Assembly: GCA_025769875.1 (NCBI GenBank)
Contig: JAGFNK010000067.1
Location: forward strand, 62,001-126,000
DNA: 64,000 nucleotides
Reading direction: 5' to 3'
Source of the DNA: Russula earlei
Taxonomy: Eukaryota > Basidiomycota > Agaricomycetes > Russulales > Russulaceae
Position 1 is the first letter of the stretch. Each line of letters starts with the position of its first letter. The notes below the pieces were generated by a model that saw only the letters and a list, made by a program, of their open reading frames with translations, did not search any database and was not told the DNA's origin. The translations under genes and the position numbers were made by a program. Shown piece by piece: positions 1 through 10,295 of this stretch.

Positions 1-444
1 CCGCATGGGGTGACTTGGTGGAGTGGACTAAGAGTGGGCATTCCCCACACATGCGATGTAGTAGTAAACTGCGTATGGCCATATCGCTGTGCCCTTGAGC
101 ACCCAAAAATCTTATCACATCAGAGCAGTCGAAACCCGTTTGATACGGGGTTGTAACCAAGGAAGGAGAGTATATATTGCAATCATGATTCGGTATGGCT
201 GGAGGGGCACTGTAACAAGATGAACACGACGCCAGCATCATGGGGAGGCTGATTGGGCAAGTCAGAATGTCATGGGTAATATAGTGAGTGATACACATGG
301 GTTCGGAAGTTGCATTCACACGCGACCTGGACGTCTTCCCTACGATGTCTTAGTAGAGAATGGTCCGAGGCGAGTCGGTCAGCACAAAGGGAAGTCATCC
401 TGAGCGGCAATATTCAGCTGGTCCGCCTGCGTCAGAGCCGGGAG
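1..444. other. intergenic, no gene seen
   Basis: No ORF with recognisable protein character, no repeat and no RNA gene were found in this stretch. It lies just beyond the stop codon of the minus-strand cysteine-rich gene and may carry its 3' UTR. Confidence 0.5.
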
Positions 445-2072
445 CTATGACCCCCGGAAGCCGCAGTGGGGACAAGAACCCCACGGCGAGTACATCCCAC
501 CACATCTGGGGCAGGATGATACACGTCCTGGAGTTGGGGATGACAGCTGACCGTCAGCTTGTAATTTAGGGACCAAGTCCAACTAGTCACGTACCCCCCC
601 CTGGTGCCGAGTGAGAAGGACCATAGTCCGGCTTGTTGACAGAAGGTGTCCTGCCCGAAGAACTGACCCAATCGGCAGATGCGGAAGGCAATACTAGTGT
701 AGGTGATCCCATCTGAGCCGCCGAAAATTCGGCAGATATTGGATGGTCCCAGTTCTGCTGCTGTGGCTGTTGTGACCCAACGTGGCCGCAGCGCGGACAA
801 GGCGGTAAGGGTCTATTGAAGACAGCACCTGCCTCCCGGTGCTCGCTTCTGCCACGCGGCAAGGACGGCGTGTATGTCGCATGGCAGTTGGGGCAGCGTA
901 CAAGTTCTGGAGTTTGGGACGACGGCCGACGGTCAGCTTGTGATTTAGAGACCGAGTCCGACCAGTCACGTACCCTCGGCTGGTGCTGGCCAGCTTGACC
1001 CCGAGAAATGATGGCCCGCCTGGGGGTTGCTGGTAGAAGGTGTCCTGTTTTGCGGAGCACCAGCCCAAATGGGAGCTCCGGGAGGCGATACTTGTGGTCC
1101 AGTCTGAGCTACCGAACTTGAAGCCGTGCCAGATCTTGAACGAGGCCAACCCTGCGATTGTAGTTTCTGCGCTTCATACCTCTCGCAGGAAAGCCCACAG
1201 TACTTGCTGTTCCTGCGGCGAGGACACTTCTCACACGAAAGGCACACGGAGACACCACGCTGTATATCTCCCCTAGAAGCCCAAAGGGCAACACTCAGCC
1301 CCAGAACACGGTCAAGGTTCCGTAAGAAGACCACGAACAACATATGATCCCGCGAGCAGTATTCGCTGGGCTCCCCCGTTCCCTTATCTATTGTCACAGG
1401 CCGGCTGCAGTTCGGGAAGCGACAAGTAGCAACACCTGTGCGTGCTGTTGATAGTCCAGTCCATCGGATTTCATAAGCATACAAACGAAGGGCTCACATG
1501 GATCGTGGGGTATGCCCTGCGATTGGTGCATCACTTCGCCAGGAACTCCATGGCGTTCACTAGTAGGGATTGAATAATCAGAATAATTTGGCCCCCCACT
1601 GGGGTACGGGGGATAAGGGGTGGAGGGCGAGGGATAGTGTGATGAAGGCGGTAGTCCTGTTGGTGAGTGCGGAGTCGGTCCTTGCATCGGAGGTGGGCCA
1701 GGAGGAGGTAGAAATGAAGGGGGTGGTTGTGGTGATTGTCCTTGCGTCGGAGGTCGGCCATGAGGAAATTCTACAGTTTCCTGATGCTGACTAGGGTACG
1801 GTTGCGGGTGTGAGACGCCGTATTGGCCCCCCAGCGTTGATGGATCTAAGCGGGCGGGACCCTGAGTATGAGCACCAGCCACTGTTATAACCGTTGGCGC
1901 GCTGCTTACAGCTCTGCCCCGCCACCGGTACATAGGAATCCGGGAATGGTGCCCGGCCTTGCCTCAGATCTGACGTCGAGCGACCCTGCTGTGGGCGTGA
2001 ACTAGTAGACGGCCTTCTGTTATTATAACCAGAACCAGGAGGAAATTCGTCTAGGGTGGCTTCAGAATTCAA
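445..2072 (-). CDS. Cys-rich protein with duplicated zinc-ribbon unit
   Basis: Six-exon model on the minus strand (2072-1932, 1861-1498, 1444-1342, 1272-974, 936-595, 557-445), 453 aa, phase-consistent throughout. The N-terminal 170 residues are rich in Pro, Gln, Ser and Tyr and probably disordered. Next come two cysteine clusters (CRFPNCSRP...YCSRDH and CLSCEKCPRRRNSKYCGLSC), and then two CxxC...CxxC zinc ribbons (CPNC...CPRC and CPRC...CPHC). The ribbons lie in tandemly duplicated copies of one exon-intron-exon unit, and each copy carries the same 37-nt intron (973-937 and 594-558, GTACGTGAC...ACAAG). The two upstream clusters resemble C-x4-C...YC motifs of uncharacterised Agaricomycete proteins. 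I do not recognise a function; zinc binding is inferred from cysteine spacing. The start is the first ATG of the open frame, and a further upstream exon cannot be excluded. Confidence 0.65.
525..974. repeat. intragenic tandem duplication, about 376-bp period
   Basis: Positions 525-598 and 901-974 are near-identical at an offset of 376 bp. Weaker similarity continues on both sides, for example 420-525 against about 790-900 and 650-740 against about 1050-1140. Each unit holds the end of one exon, a 37-nt intron and a CxxC-CxxC coding block, so the duplication added both a zinc ribbon and an intron to the host gene. Confidence 0.75.
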
Positions 2073-2496
2073 ACTATTGAGACATATAAAGGGATCGCAC
2101 CGTTGTCCCTCGAGGGGTAAGAGTCGTGGGGAGAGCGATTCATACGGGACATATGGGACAGATAACGAACACGCCCTCCTATCCAGCGGGTGTTTAAGTA
2201 TCTAACGGGCCTGATCTTTTACCACGATGGGCATGCTTTCTCCTTCTCCCACCCACTGACTCCGCGTGTTGATGCCTTGGCTCGATTGGGGAGGCGGTAT
2301 GATAATATATAATTAACTGGCAGAAAGGCACTGCAATTGTTGCTTCTATCCCACCAAGTCGGCAGTGTTTGGGGCAACGTTTTTATTCAGACGGCCTCGG
2401 CAGAATAATTTAATCCCCAAAAGACACTGAAAATTCGGTCGCTTCGTCGCCTTGCTAGAATCATAATACAAATTTCGCTTCTGGAGCGTTGATGCT
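2073..2496. other. intergenic between two minus-strand genes
   Basis: Holds the 5' flank of the Cys-rich gene and the 3' flank of FNTA. No convincing ORF or RNA gene. The open frame at 2346-2591 is accounted for by the last FNTA exon and its flanking intron. Confidence 0.5.
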
Positions 2497-3929
2497 TCAG
2501 GTGGCCCCTGCGTTTGCCACCGCGTCTCGAATGCGAAATTCCCAATAGCTGTCCTCGTGACAAGCTTTAATCGATGGGCGGCGCGCCGCAAAATGACGAC
2601 GTACCTTTTCCTTATGGTATCGTGGGTATGGGCGAGCGAACGCCAATACTGACAGGAATGGACGTTAGACTGTATGGCAGCCCCATATCGACCTGACTCA
2701 TCAGCGTGGACGTGCCTTCACAGCCTCAGATAAGCCCTCTTTGCCCCTTGCCTCGTGTACGTCCGCCATAAATTCGATCGCCGCCGCGCACGGCAACTCT
2801 GCGCCCTCAGACGGGGCCGGATTCTCGAGATCAAGCACGTCGTCGGTACCCACCTCGACCGCGTCGACGACATACAGCTCGGCGAAAGCCGCCTGCGTCG
2901 AGTAAGGCAATGCGAGCATGGTCAAGGACGCCACGGAGGTAGTTCCACGCCGAGGCATTGTTCGGCGCAAGCGCAATCCTTTCTTTGGCAAAGCTAAAAG
3001 GGGGATGACAAGGCGATATGGTTACAAGGACATCGCCATTGTGGCAGGGGAGGACAATTGTCAGCAGCGCCCCGCTACTTGGCCGAGTCATTCCGAATGC
3101 GAAAAGAAGATTCAAACTCACGCTAGTTCACGCCGCACTGCCTCGTCAGCGTCATCGCGTGTGCGGGTCGTGTTTCCGGTCTCGAACGAGATGAAGAACC
3201 GATGGTGCCACGCCGAATTGTTGCGCACGTCCTCTGCAAGGAGTCGCTCGACGAACGACAGTTCACCGGCCCACAGCTCCGCTTGATCAAAGTGGACGAG
3301 TAACCACTGTCGGTGGCTCCATGTGTGGTAGTTCTTCGCGTCCGCCTTGAGTACCTCTTCGTTGAATGCTAATTCTGGCACGGGATCGCATAGGGCTGTC
3401 TGGAGAAGCCGACGATGGTGCCAGACCTGATATGTCTTTGGGGAGGCCTTAGTGAGCGCATTAGTGAGCACGAGCTCCAGCTCGAGAGAGGCCGAGATGG
3501 TGATGAGGGTTTCGTAACGGTATTGCCTTGTGACTCGATGGTAAAGGGAACGAACGATGTGCAAAGACACAAAAGACACATACCAAGCGGAATAGTGTGC
3601 AGGATTAAGTCTTATAATCGTCTCCGTGAGTTCGAGAACGCGTGGGCTCTTCTCCCCTGTTTTCACGATACCACGAAAATAGTCCGTGGCATCCTTGTCT
3701 GAATTGACCATTGGAGTGCCATGATCGAGAAGCAAGATATGTCACAGATCAATCAGTAATAAGAATAACTGGAAAACTGCCAGGAAGGTTACATACATTC
3801 GGGGCTGTAGAATATCGGGGCAAGGGGTTGGATGTTTTCGTACTGGGGAACGGGAACAACGTCTGTCCACTCAGGTCGTTCTGTGTACAGTACGTGCTCC
3901 GTCGTGGAATCCAAGGTAGGCGAAGACAT
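2497..3929 (-). CDS. RAM2: protein farnesyl/geranylgeranyltransferase type-1 alpha subunit
   Basis: Shared alpha subunit of CaaX farnesyltransferase and geranylgeranyltransferase I, the cytosolic enzymes that prenylate Ras and Rho proteins. Exons: 3929-3797, 3698-3584, 3526-3122, 2993-2722, 2648-2605, 2548-2497; about 339 aa, a normal length. Prenyltransferase-alpha (PFTA) repeats are plain: NPAHYSAW followed by QYR, SPKTYQVWHHRR, DAKNYHTWSHRQW, VRNNSAWHHRFF and NNASAWNYLRG. The N-terminus (PEWTDVVPVPQ...YFRGIVKTGEKSPRVLELT) and C-terminus (THDTIRK, then YWEFRIRDA) also match the family. Exon 4 needs removal of one extra base near 2900-2918 to pass from the LRGVLDHA frame to the LPYSTQAAFAEL frame; with it the exons sum to 340 codons exactly. 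I read this as a sequencing insertion, though a real frameshift is possible. Confidence 0.9.
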
Positions 3930-4196
3930 GGTAGTAGAAAACAAGATCGCCTTGATGCAAATAATGCAATTGACAATAATCAAGTACCAGCAGCCAAAAC
4001 AATTGGCTCATTCACACATGTCATATAATTGGAAAACACCACTCGGTAAGATACTGAACAGACAATGGAGGTAAAGAGAAAGCAGAAGCACGATACACAA
4101 TGACGAGACCAGAGCCGGTATACACAAGACAACGTCAAGCAGCAGCAGCAGCTGCTGCTGGCACGGTGTTGTTTGCAGTATAATCCTTGAGAGAAC

Positions 4197-5774
4197 CTAA
4201 TCAGCAGAGCTCCAACACTCATCAAGCTCGACACCAACCTCCATCTCGGCATCAAGATCTTCAACCGTCTTCTGCGGCCGTTCAACTTTACGGGTACCCG
4301 GTCTTCTGCCGCGACCTCGAGGAGCGCCGCCACCACGGCTTCTGTCACAAGGATGATTTAATCTAAGTTACCCGTCGGGAACCTCCCAATACTACAACAA
4401 CGGACCTGGCAGTTTGAGTGCCATTAGTGACAACAGGCGAGTCTTCCACCGGGGCGACGCGAGAAGCGAGACTGGGAGTAGAAGCGAGACGAGAAGGGTC
4501 GACAACAACCTCGATCTTCATGGGACGCTCTGGAAGCGAAAGAAGGCGGGAAATAAGGAAAAGGAGTAGGGATGGCGGGGAAGGGAGGTTAATTGGTCAG
4601 TTGAGCGTTTCAGCGGTGCGCGATGCAAACGAAAGACGAAAACGAGCCGGGCAAAGAAACAGTCGAGGGCAATTCACGGATCCTTCGATCGAACATCGGA
4701 CATCGTTGATATTCAGCCTTAACGTTGCGCAACCAATTGAACGGGGCACGTCAGGCCCGTTCTTGCTATCCTTCGAAGCCAGACTTCTTCAACAGGACCG
4801 GTCTTGAAGCGACAGCGAACGTCTGCACGTTCAACGGCACTCCAGAACTGGAACCTCTCTCAGTCCGACACTCCTGTCCACCTGGAAACCCTTGACCCTT
4901 AACTGCGCCGGCGTGAGAGCCCACGTCAGCACCCTCGACAAATCCACCCCCTCTGTGACGCAGCACACGAGGCATATGATACCCGGGCTCTGCGGTAACT
5001 TCGCACGAAGGAGGTGGCACGACGGGCAGTTCATCAGGTCACTCAACACGTCGCTCGCAATGCGAGGGAGTATCATATACAAGAACCACCCAGGATTCAA
5101 CCATAGGTGATACTTGGGGAGGTAGACCAGGAAGCGAGGCCGTGATTCGCGTGGCACGATGACAGCTTTGCCCTTGCACGAAGGTGAATCAAACGAGTCC
5201 GTTGCCGACTTGGCGTCGCGGAACTAGAAGACGAGCTCAAAGGAGAGAAAGTGGCGGATACTAACTCCCATCGATGAGGCGGTTGTTATACTGTTGATAG
5301 GCCTTGTTGCCATCCCCCTTTTTCTGGAAAACAACTGAAGCCACGCCCTTGGAACGGCCATTTGCATCGTAGTGGAGGTTGACTTCACGCAGAGGACCGA
5401 CGGTCGTTTGGAAAAGCTCCTACATGAAAAACTAAAGTAAAGACTTGCTCTAAATAGATCCACAAAGGAAGCTATTCAAACCTTCACTTGGGCTTCATTC
5501 ACGTCAGGCGGGAGATTGGAAACAACAATTTTTTCGACAGGTTGAGGGGCACTGGATGTTTTGGAGGCATTTGCTATCCGAGCCTTAGTAGCGGGGGGTG
5601 TACCGATAGTCCCGAGGACTTGAGCACGTGCACTACGACGGGCAGGCCCGCGCTTTGCTAGCTTGGACGCACGGGACGCAGCAACGATCTACAAAAGAAC
5701 AAGAAAGAGCATTGAATGAGGATGTTCAGCGACAGGTAGGGGATAAAACGAACATCATCGAGGGATTTATCCAT
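4197..5774 (-). CDS. YRA1: ALY/REF mRNA export adaptor (Yra1-like)
   Basis: Nuclear RNA-binding adaptor that links spliced mRNA (TREX/THO) to the Mex67 export receptor. Exons: 5774-5754, 5688-5482, 5419-5266, 4529-4406, 4341-4197; 216 aa. The N-terminal REF-N box is MDKSLDDIV. A central RRM runs over residues 64-135, with RNP2 as KIVVSNLPPDV and RNP1 as GRSKGVASVVF. A conserved KRPMKIEVVVDP follows, then an RGG-like tail (SRGGGAPRGRGRR) and a C-terminal UAP56-binding box RPQKTVEDLDAEME. Introns 1, 2 and 4 are short, but intron 3 (5265-4530) is 736 nt, far longer than any other intron modelled exon by exon here. It shares a 242-bp divergent promoter with RPC31. Confidence 0.93.
4530..5265 (-). 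other. 736-nt third intron of YRA1
   Basis: Bounded by GTTAGT at 5265 and a pyrimidine-rich CTTCCAG ending at 4530; exon phase (1) is preserved and the joined protein reads LIDG-KRPMK as in the family. It contains a same-strand open frame of 108 codons (4831-5157) with two CxxC pairs and no homologue I recognise. Confidence 0.75.
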
Positions 5775-6016
5775 TGCTATGGCGATTTAAGGTGACTTTA
5801 GCGGTTAATGTGAAGAGGAAAGTAAGTACAAGGAAAGGGTTCCTTGGTTGGTTGGTCGGAGGGGGTGAAGTGAAGAAAAAGACACGGTGCGAGCGCGTCG
5901 ACCTTTGTTTTTATTTTCCTTTATTTGCAGCTGCGGAGTTGGAAATCATATCACGCACAACACCGCTCTAAACAACGCAACAACGCTTTGTTCTCCATTT
6001 AAGACCTCTGTCGATC
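5775..6016. promoter_or_regulatory. divergent promoter between YRA1 and RPC31
   Basis: Start codons of two essential RNA-metabolism genes face away from each other across 242 bp, so both promoters must lie here. No TATA box is obvious. Confidence 0.5.
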
Positions 6017-6934
6017 ATGTCTAGAGCCACGCGTGGGGGCGGTCGGGGAGGTTTCGGAGGTAGAGCTAGTTTTGGAGCAAATAATCAACCTCCTATGGGC
6101 CTCACATTTGCCGATATACAAGCCATGTCAAGAGAGCAAAGTGCACTCTATCCCGTATGCCTTACCTCCAGTCATGTACCTTCGTTCTGACAGCGTTAAG
6201 AAATGTATCTTGTAGCCTCTTGATCGCCTTCCCGCATTGACAGAATATTCCGATGAGGAGAAACGCATTTGCGACTTACAATGCGGCTTCGCTACTCGAA
6301 TGCACAAGTCCGCCTATCACGTGACCCAAGTTGAGAAGTCCACGGGTGTGACATCGTCTTCCTCGCTCTGGTGCTTATCATTTACTCAGTCCTGAAATAG
6401 AGCTACAACGATATGCGGACAAGTATCGTTCCACTGCTTCTATGCAGCCCAAGCTAGAGCGAAGGGATCTTCATCAGCCTTTCTTTCCCCAAGAGATATT
6501 TGAGGCCTACTTTGATCCACGGAAGAAGCGAAAATGTAAGAGTTTTGAGTACCCCTGTGGATGCGTTCTCGAATGAATGAATTGTCAGTGGAGAGAAAGC
6601 CCACGAGACGCGTCAACTTGGATGACTTGAAGGATGATGCCGAAGAACAGGTCTGTCACAAGTCAAGATTTCCCTTGCGTATGTTGATTGTAATATACCC
6701 CTTAGGAAAAGTCAGAGGCATCGGAAAATGGCTCCCAAGCCGCGGAAGAAGACTACGATGTAGACGAGGAATACGATAATGACTATGCTGATAATTACTT
6801 TGATAATGGGGAGGGTGATGACCTAGATGACTTGGGTGGTGGTGGTGATCCATCTGGTGGTGGTGCGTTTCTGGTCTTTCACGCGTTTCTCGAGTGCCAA
6901 CGACCTTTTCATGGTAGGATTCGATTACGATTAG
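6017..6934 (+). CDS. RPC31: RNA polymerase III subunit Rpc31 (RPC7)
   Basis: Subunit of the Pol III-specific Rpc82/Rpc34/Rpc31 heterotrimer needed for initiation at tRNA and 5S genes. Exons: 6017-6154, 6216-6345, 6401-6535, 6589-6650, 6706-6862, 6918-6934; 212 aa, close to the family's usual length. Evidence: Gly/Arg-rich N-terminus (RGGGRGGFGGRASFG), the conserved core around HQPFFPQEIFEAYFDPRKKRK, a linker LDDLKDDAEEQ, and the diagnostic acidic tail ending FDYD. The last exon is only 17 nt and supplies that terminal FDYD motif. All splice phases agree. Confidence 0.9.
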
Positions 6935-7052
6935 AATTGATTTCCATACCAAATCGCAATATCAATCGTTTCGCTCCGCTCATGTTTGCATTCCTCCGGT
7001 GCTCACGTCGCAAGGTTCAGATAGCGCACCCACGTCTCAACAATACTGCCAA

Positions 7053-7883
7053 ATGCTTCCGCTCACTCTTCCTATTTTTTTTCTTATCGCAAGCCCGATT
7101 TCTGTCCTCGCATGTGAGGGACAGTGCATAGCCGGGATTACCCGCGCTTGGCTGGGTAACTACACGTCACCTCTCAACACCGTGTACCAGGATATCGTAA
7201 GCCGTCTGGCCACTGCCCGCACCTTTACTGATTCTTCGCAGGCTCAGCAAATATCACAAACATTGCTCTCCGCTGAGAGGTACCATGACGTGATGTCATA
7301 CTTACGCCCCATCCAATCAGCCTTCGAAGACGACTCATACGACGGCATGGAATCTGCAATTTTCCCGTCCTACTTTCATGGCAAGTGTCAGCGCAACGGA
7401 GTTGATCCACCTGGCTGCCCGAACCCAGACTGCCCCGTTGTATGCGGCACGCCAGGCTCGCTCGTGCATTTCTACCCGAAGTTGCGGTTTATCGCGTATA
7501 ATTACACGCGTAACACGCTGGGGCGGCTGTCCTCGCCTGGTAGTGATGCGTACAAGCGAGTGGAGGGCGCGGTTTTACAGGCGTCGGCTGAACACCGCAG
7601 ACGTGAACGTGAGCGCCGTCGTGTACCATGGTTCGAGTACGCGATCACTGGAGCGGGAGGAGAGCTAGTGCATGGCCTATCACGAGGGAGGAACATTTCT
7701 CATGCGTGGACGCGAGAGGTGGAGAGCGTGGAGAGCGTGAAGAAAGAACTAAAGGAAATTCTGAGGCAGACACCAAGTTTGTTGGAGAAGGCGTGCGGTG
7801 GACATGCATCTGAGGAAGAGAACGCACTGCCTAAGTGTAGCTGGGAAGAGAGGATGAAGGCATATATCCTCACCTTTCCTTGA
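7053..7883 (+). CDS. predicted secreted protein, unknown function
   Basis: Single-exon gene, 276 aa. The start at 7053 is preferred over in-frame upstream codons because it begins a good signal peptide (MLPLTLPIFFLIASPISVLA, probable cleavage before CEG). The mature protein is cysteine-containing (CEGQC near the N-terminus, CQRNG, CPNPDCPVVC, and two C-terminal cysteines) with sequons NYT (twice) and NIS, consistent with export through the ER. A charged RRRERERRR stretch lies at about residues 190-198. No catalytic family recognised. The open frame occupies nearly the whole interval, so an intron-less gene is likely. Confidence 0.6.
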   Translation: MLPLTLPIFFLIASPISVLACEGQCIAGITRAWLGNYTSPLNTVYQDIVSRLATARTFTDSSQAQQISQTLLSAERYHDVMSYLRPIQSAFEDDSYDGMESAIFPSYFHGKCQRNGVDPPGCPNPDCPVVCGTPGSLVHFYPKLRFIAYNYTRNTLGRLSSPGSDAYKRVEGAVLQASAEHRRRERERRRVPWFEYAITGAGGELVHGLSRGRNISHAWTREVESVESVKKELKEILRQTPSLLEKACGGHASEEENALPKCSWEERMKAYILTFP

Positions 7884-8232
7884 GGGTTGAGGCCCTTGCA
7901 CTTGCCTGCTGCCCGCTTCACACTTCATTTCCTTTGGACACACTAGCCATCACATTAACTGCATCATACTCACGCATCTATAGTCTACACATTGCTATCT
8001 TTCTTGTCTGTAAATTTCATCAATTTTGCATTGAGGCACTCACGGTCAACGGCCCATCGGGACTTTGAGCCAATCAACTGCGAAGTATAGGGCGTGCCCG
8101 GAACAGTAACCGACAACGACAATCACAGACACACCGACGTCGATCAGCCGGAAATACGTTTCCTCTACTTTCCCCTTCGCCAACTCTGACAGGAACCTTT
8201 ACCTGATTCATATTCTACGGCGCCGACAAGCC

Positions 8233-10295
8233 ATGCTTTCAAAACGCGTCGTCGCTCTCGCCCGCTCACGAGGCATGATCCCGCGTAGTACCGTCGGGTT
8301 GCTCGCCACGTCGCACTACTGGTGTGTCTCTGGTCTGTTCCAGCCCAAGTCATCGTCTCCTGCTTTCATATATGCTCCCCTCTGCCCTCCCCACGTTGCT
8401 CATTTCACTTCCGTTACATTCTCAACGTGCTCTGTTATATGTCTGACCCAATACACGTTCCAGGAGTCTCACGCGCCGCGTCCCATTCCATACAACAAAA
8501 CTGCTAAAGGGTGCGGGGGTTCTAGACTACTGTGTCTCTGTCACAGGCGGGAAACGTCGTGGCTGATATTGGGTTTTGTTGGGATGCATTGACGCGACAG
8601 ATGAGACCGTCAAGGTGCCACAAATGGCCGAGTCCATTTCAGAGGGCACGCTCAAGACGTGGCAAAAAAAGGTCGGCGACTCCGTTGCGGCTGATGAGGA
8701 GGTCGCCACTATCGAGACCGACAAGGTGCGATACCCACCCCACCACTTCCTCCGATTACCTTTCTTTGTTTTTTTTTCTGTCCCTCTCATCTCGAGTTTA
8801 TGTTTTTTTTTTTCTCTCTTTGTTCATTTATTCTCGCTGTTTCCGTCTCATCGGAACACGGACAGCCGAAGTAACTAACGCGTGGATTTGTCCGTTCACC
8901 CTTGCAGATCGACGTGTCGGTCAACGCGCCGGCGGCGGGCAGAATTACCGAGTTGCTTGTGAACGAGGAGGATACGGTGACGGTTGGGCAGGACCTCTTC
9001 CGCTTCGCACCGGGTGGGGCCGGCGAATCCTCTGCTTCTGCCGTCGGCATCGTCCGAGGCTGCGCCGCAGGCGGAAACGGCGCAGCCTGACGCGGCGGAA
9101 CCAAAGGCTGTCCCCAAGCAGGAGCAGCCGTTGCCGCCCCCTGTTCAGGGAAGCACCAAGGCGGAGGCGAAAGAGACGAGCAAGCCCACGCCAGCTCCGA
9201 AGGACCAGGGCAAGCAGCGCCACACCCTCTGCCCTGCCTGCTGCTGGCGGTGCTGGGGGCCCTTCGCGGAACTGAGAACCGGGTGAAGATGAGCCGGATG
9301 CGGCTGCGGATCGCCGAGCGGCTTAAGGAGTCGCAGAACACGGCTGCGTTCCTGACGACGTTCAACGAGATTGACATGTCGTCGTTGATGGAGATGCGCA
9401 AGCGGTACAAGGACGAGGTGTTGAAACAGCACGAGGTCAAGCTCGGTTTCATGAGCGCGTTTGCGCGAGCCTGTACGCTGGCTCTGAAGGAGATTCCGGC
9501 AGCGAACGCGTCGATCGAGGTGAGGTCCCTGTTTCACCTTCCCCTCCCTTTCCCCTCCCCCGGAGAGTGACGATCATCAAAATTCATGTATGCTGCGTAG
9601 GGTGACGAGATTGTTTATCGCGACTACGTGGACCTCAGCGTTGCAGTCGCGACTCCAAAGGGTCTTGTCACGCCCGTGATCAGGAATGTGGAATCGCTTT
9701 CTTTCGTTGAATTTGAGCGGGAGCTTTCGGCCCTTGGGAAGAAGGTATGGCCTACACATTATCAGAAGTTTACGAGAAATTCACGTATTTTTTTCTGTTC
9801 GTAATCAATCAGGCGAGGGATAACAAGTTGACTCTCGAAGATATGGCAGGAGGATCGTTCACAATGTGCGTGCCTTGAGTTCGGGGTATGGCACCTTGCT
9901 GATAGGGTTCATTTGATAGCTCCAACGGGGGCGTGTTTGGGTCGTTGTACGGCACGCCTATAATCAATCTGCCACAATCGGCTGTGCTCGGTGAGTGCAT
10001 ATGCTTATATCATGCCTCGCGAAACTCCGTTCTGATGGCACGTGTGGGAAATGATAGGGATGCACGCAACCAAGGATCGACCAGTTGTCGTGGATGGACA
10101 GATTGTGATAAGGCCAATAATGATTGTCGCTTTGACGTACGACCACCGGTTACTGGATGGACGAGAGGCTGTGACATTCCTCGGTAAGTTGTTTTCTGCG
10201 ACGAAACAGCCTGCTGATGGTCATTGTCGCCGTGGGAACGGGCAGTGAGAGTGAAGGAGTACATTGAGGATCCTCGCAAAATGCTATTGGCATGA
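8233..10295 (+). CDS. KGD2: 2-oxoglutarate dehydrogenase E2, dihydrolipoyl succinyltransferase
   Basis: Mitochondrial E2 core that transfers succinyl groups from lipoyl-lysine to CoA in the TCA cycle. Exon 1 (from 8233) encodes a basic presequence. Exon 2 (about 8601-8725) and exon 3 (8908-9519) carry the lipoyl domain with the lipoylation motif ETDKIDV. Then comes an Ala/Pro/Lys/Glu linker and the catalytic domain: [41 protein letters not shown] segments and the active-site motif [12 protein letters not shown]. Later exons: 9601-9744, 9813-9865, 9920-9990, 10058-10183, 10246-10295, ending [13 protein letters not shown]. Two doubts remain. The linker needs three single-base corrections (about 9015-9060, 9215, 9277), all extra bases. 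The exon 1 to exon 2 splice is unresolved because phases do not match directly, so a small extra exon around 8464-8510 is possible. Confidence 0.9.

Noticed and set aside
2497..3929. FNTA as a pseudogene
   Set aside because: Only one single-base frame break, with all splice sites, repeats and termini intact; a sequencing insertion is simpler.
9010..9285. Introns to explain the KGD2 linker frame changes
   Set aside because: No GT...AG pair of plausible length fits the phases; three single-base gains restore a family-like linker.
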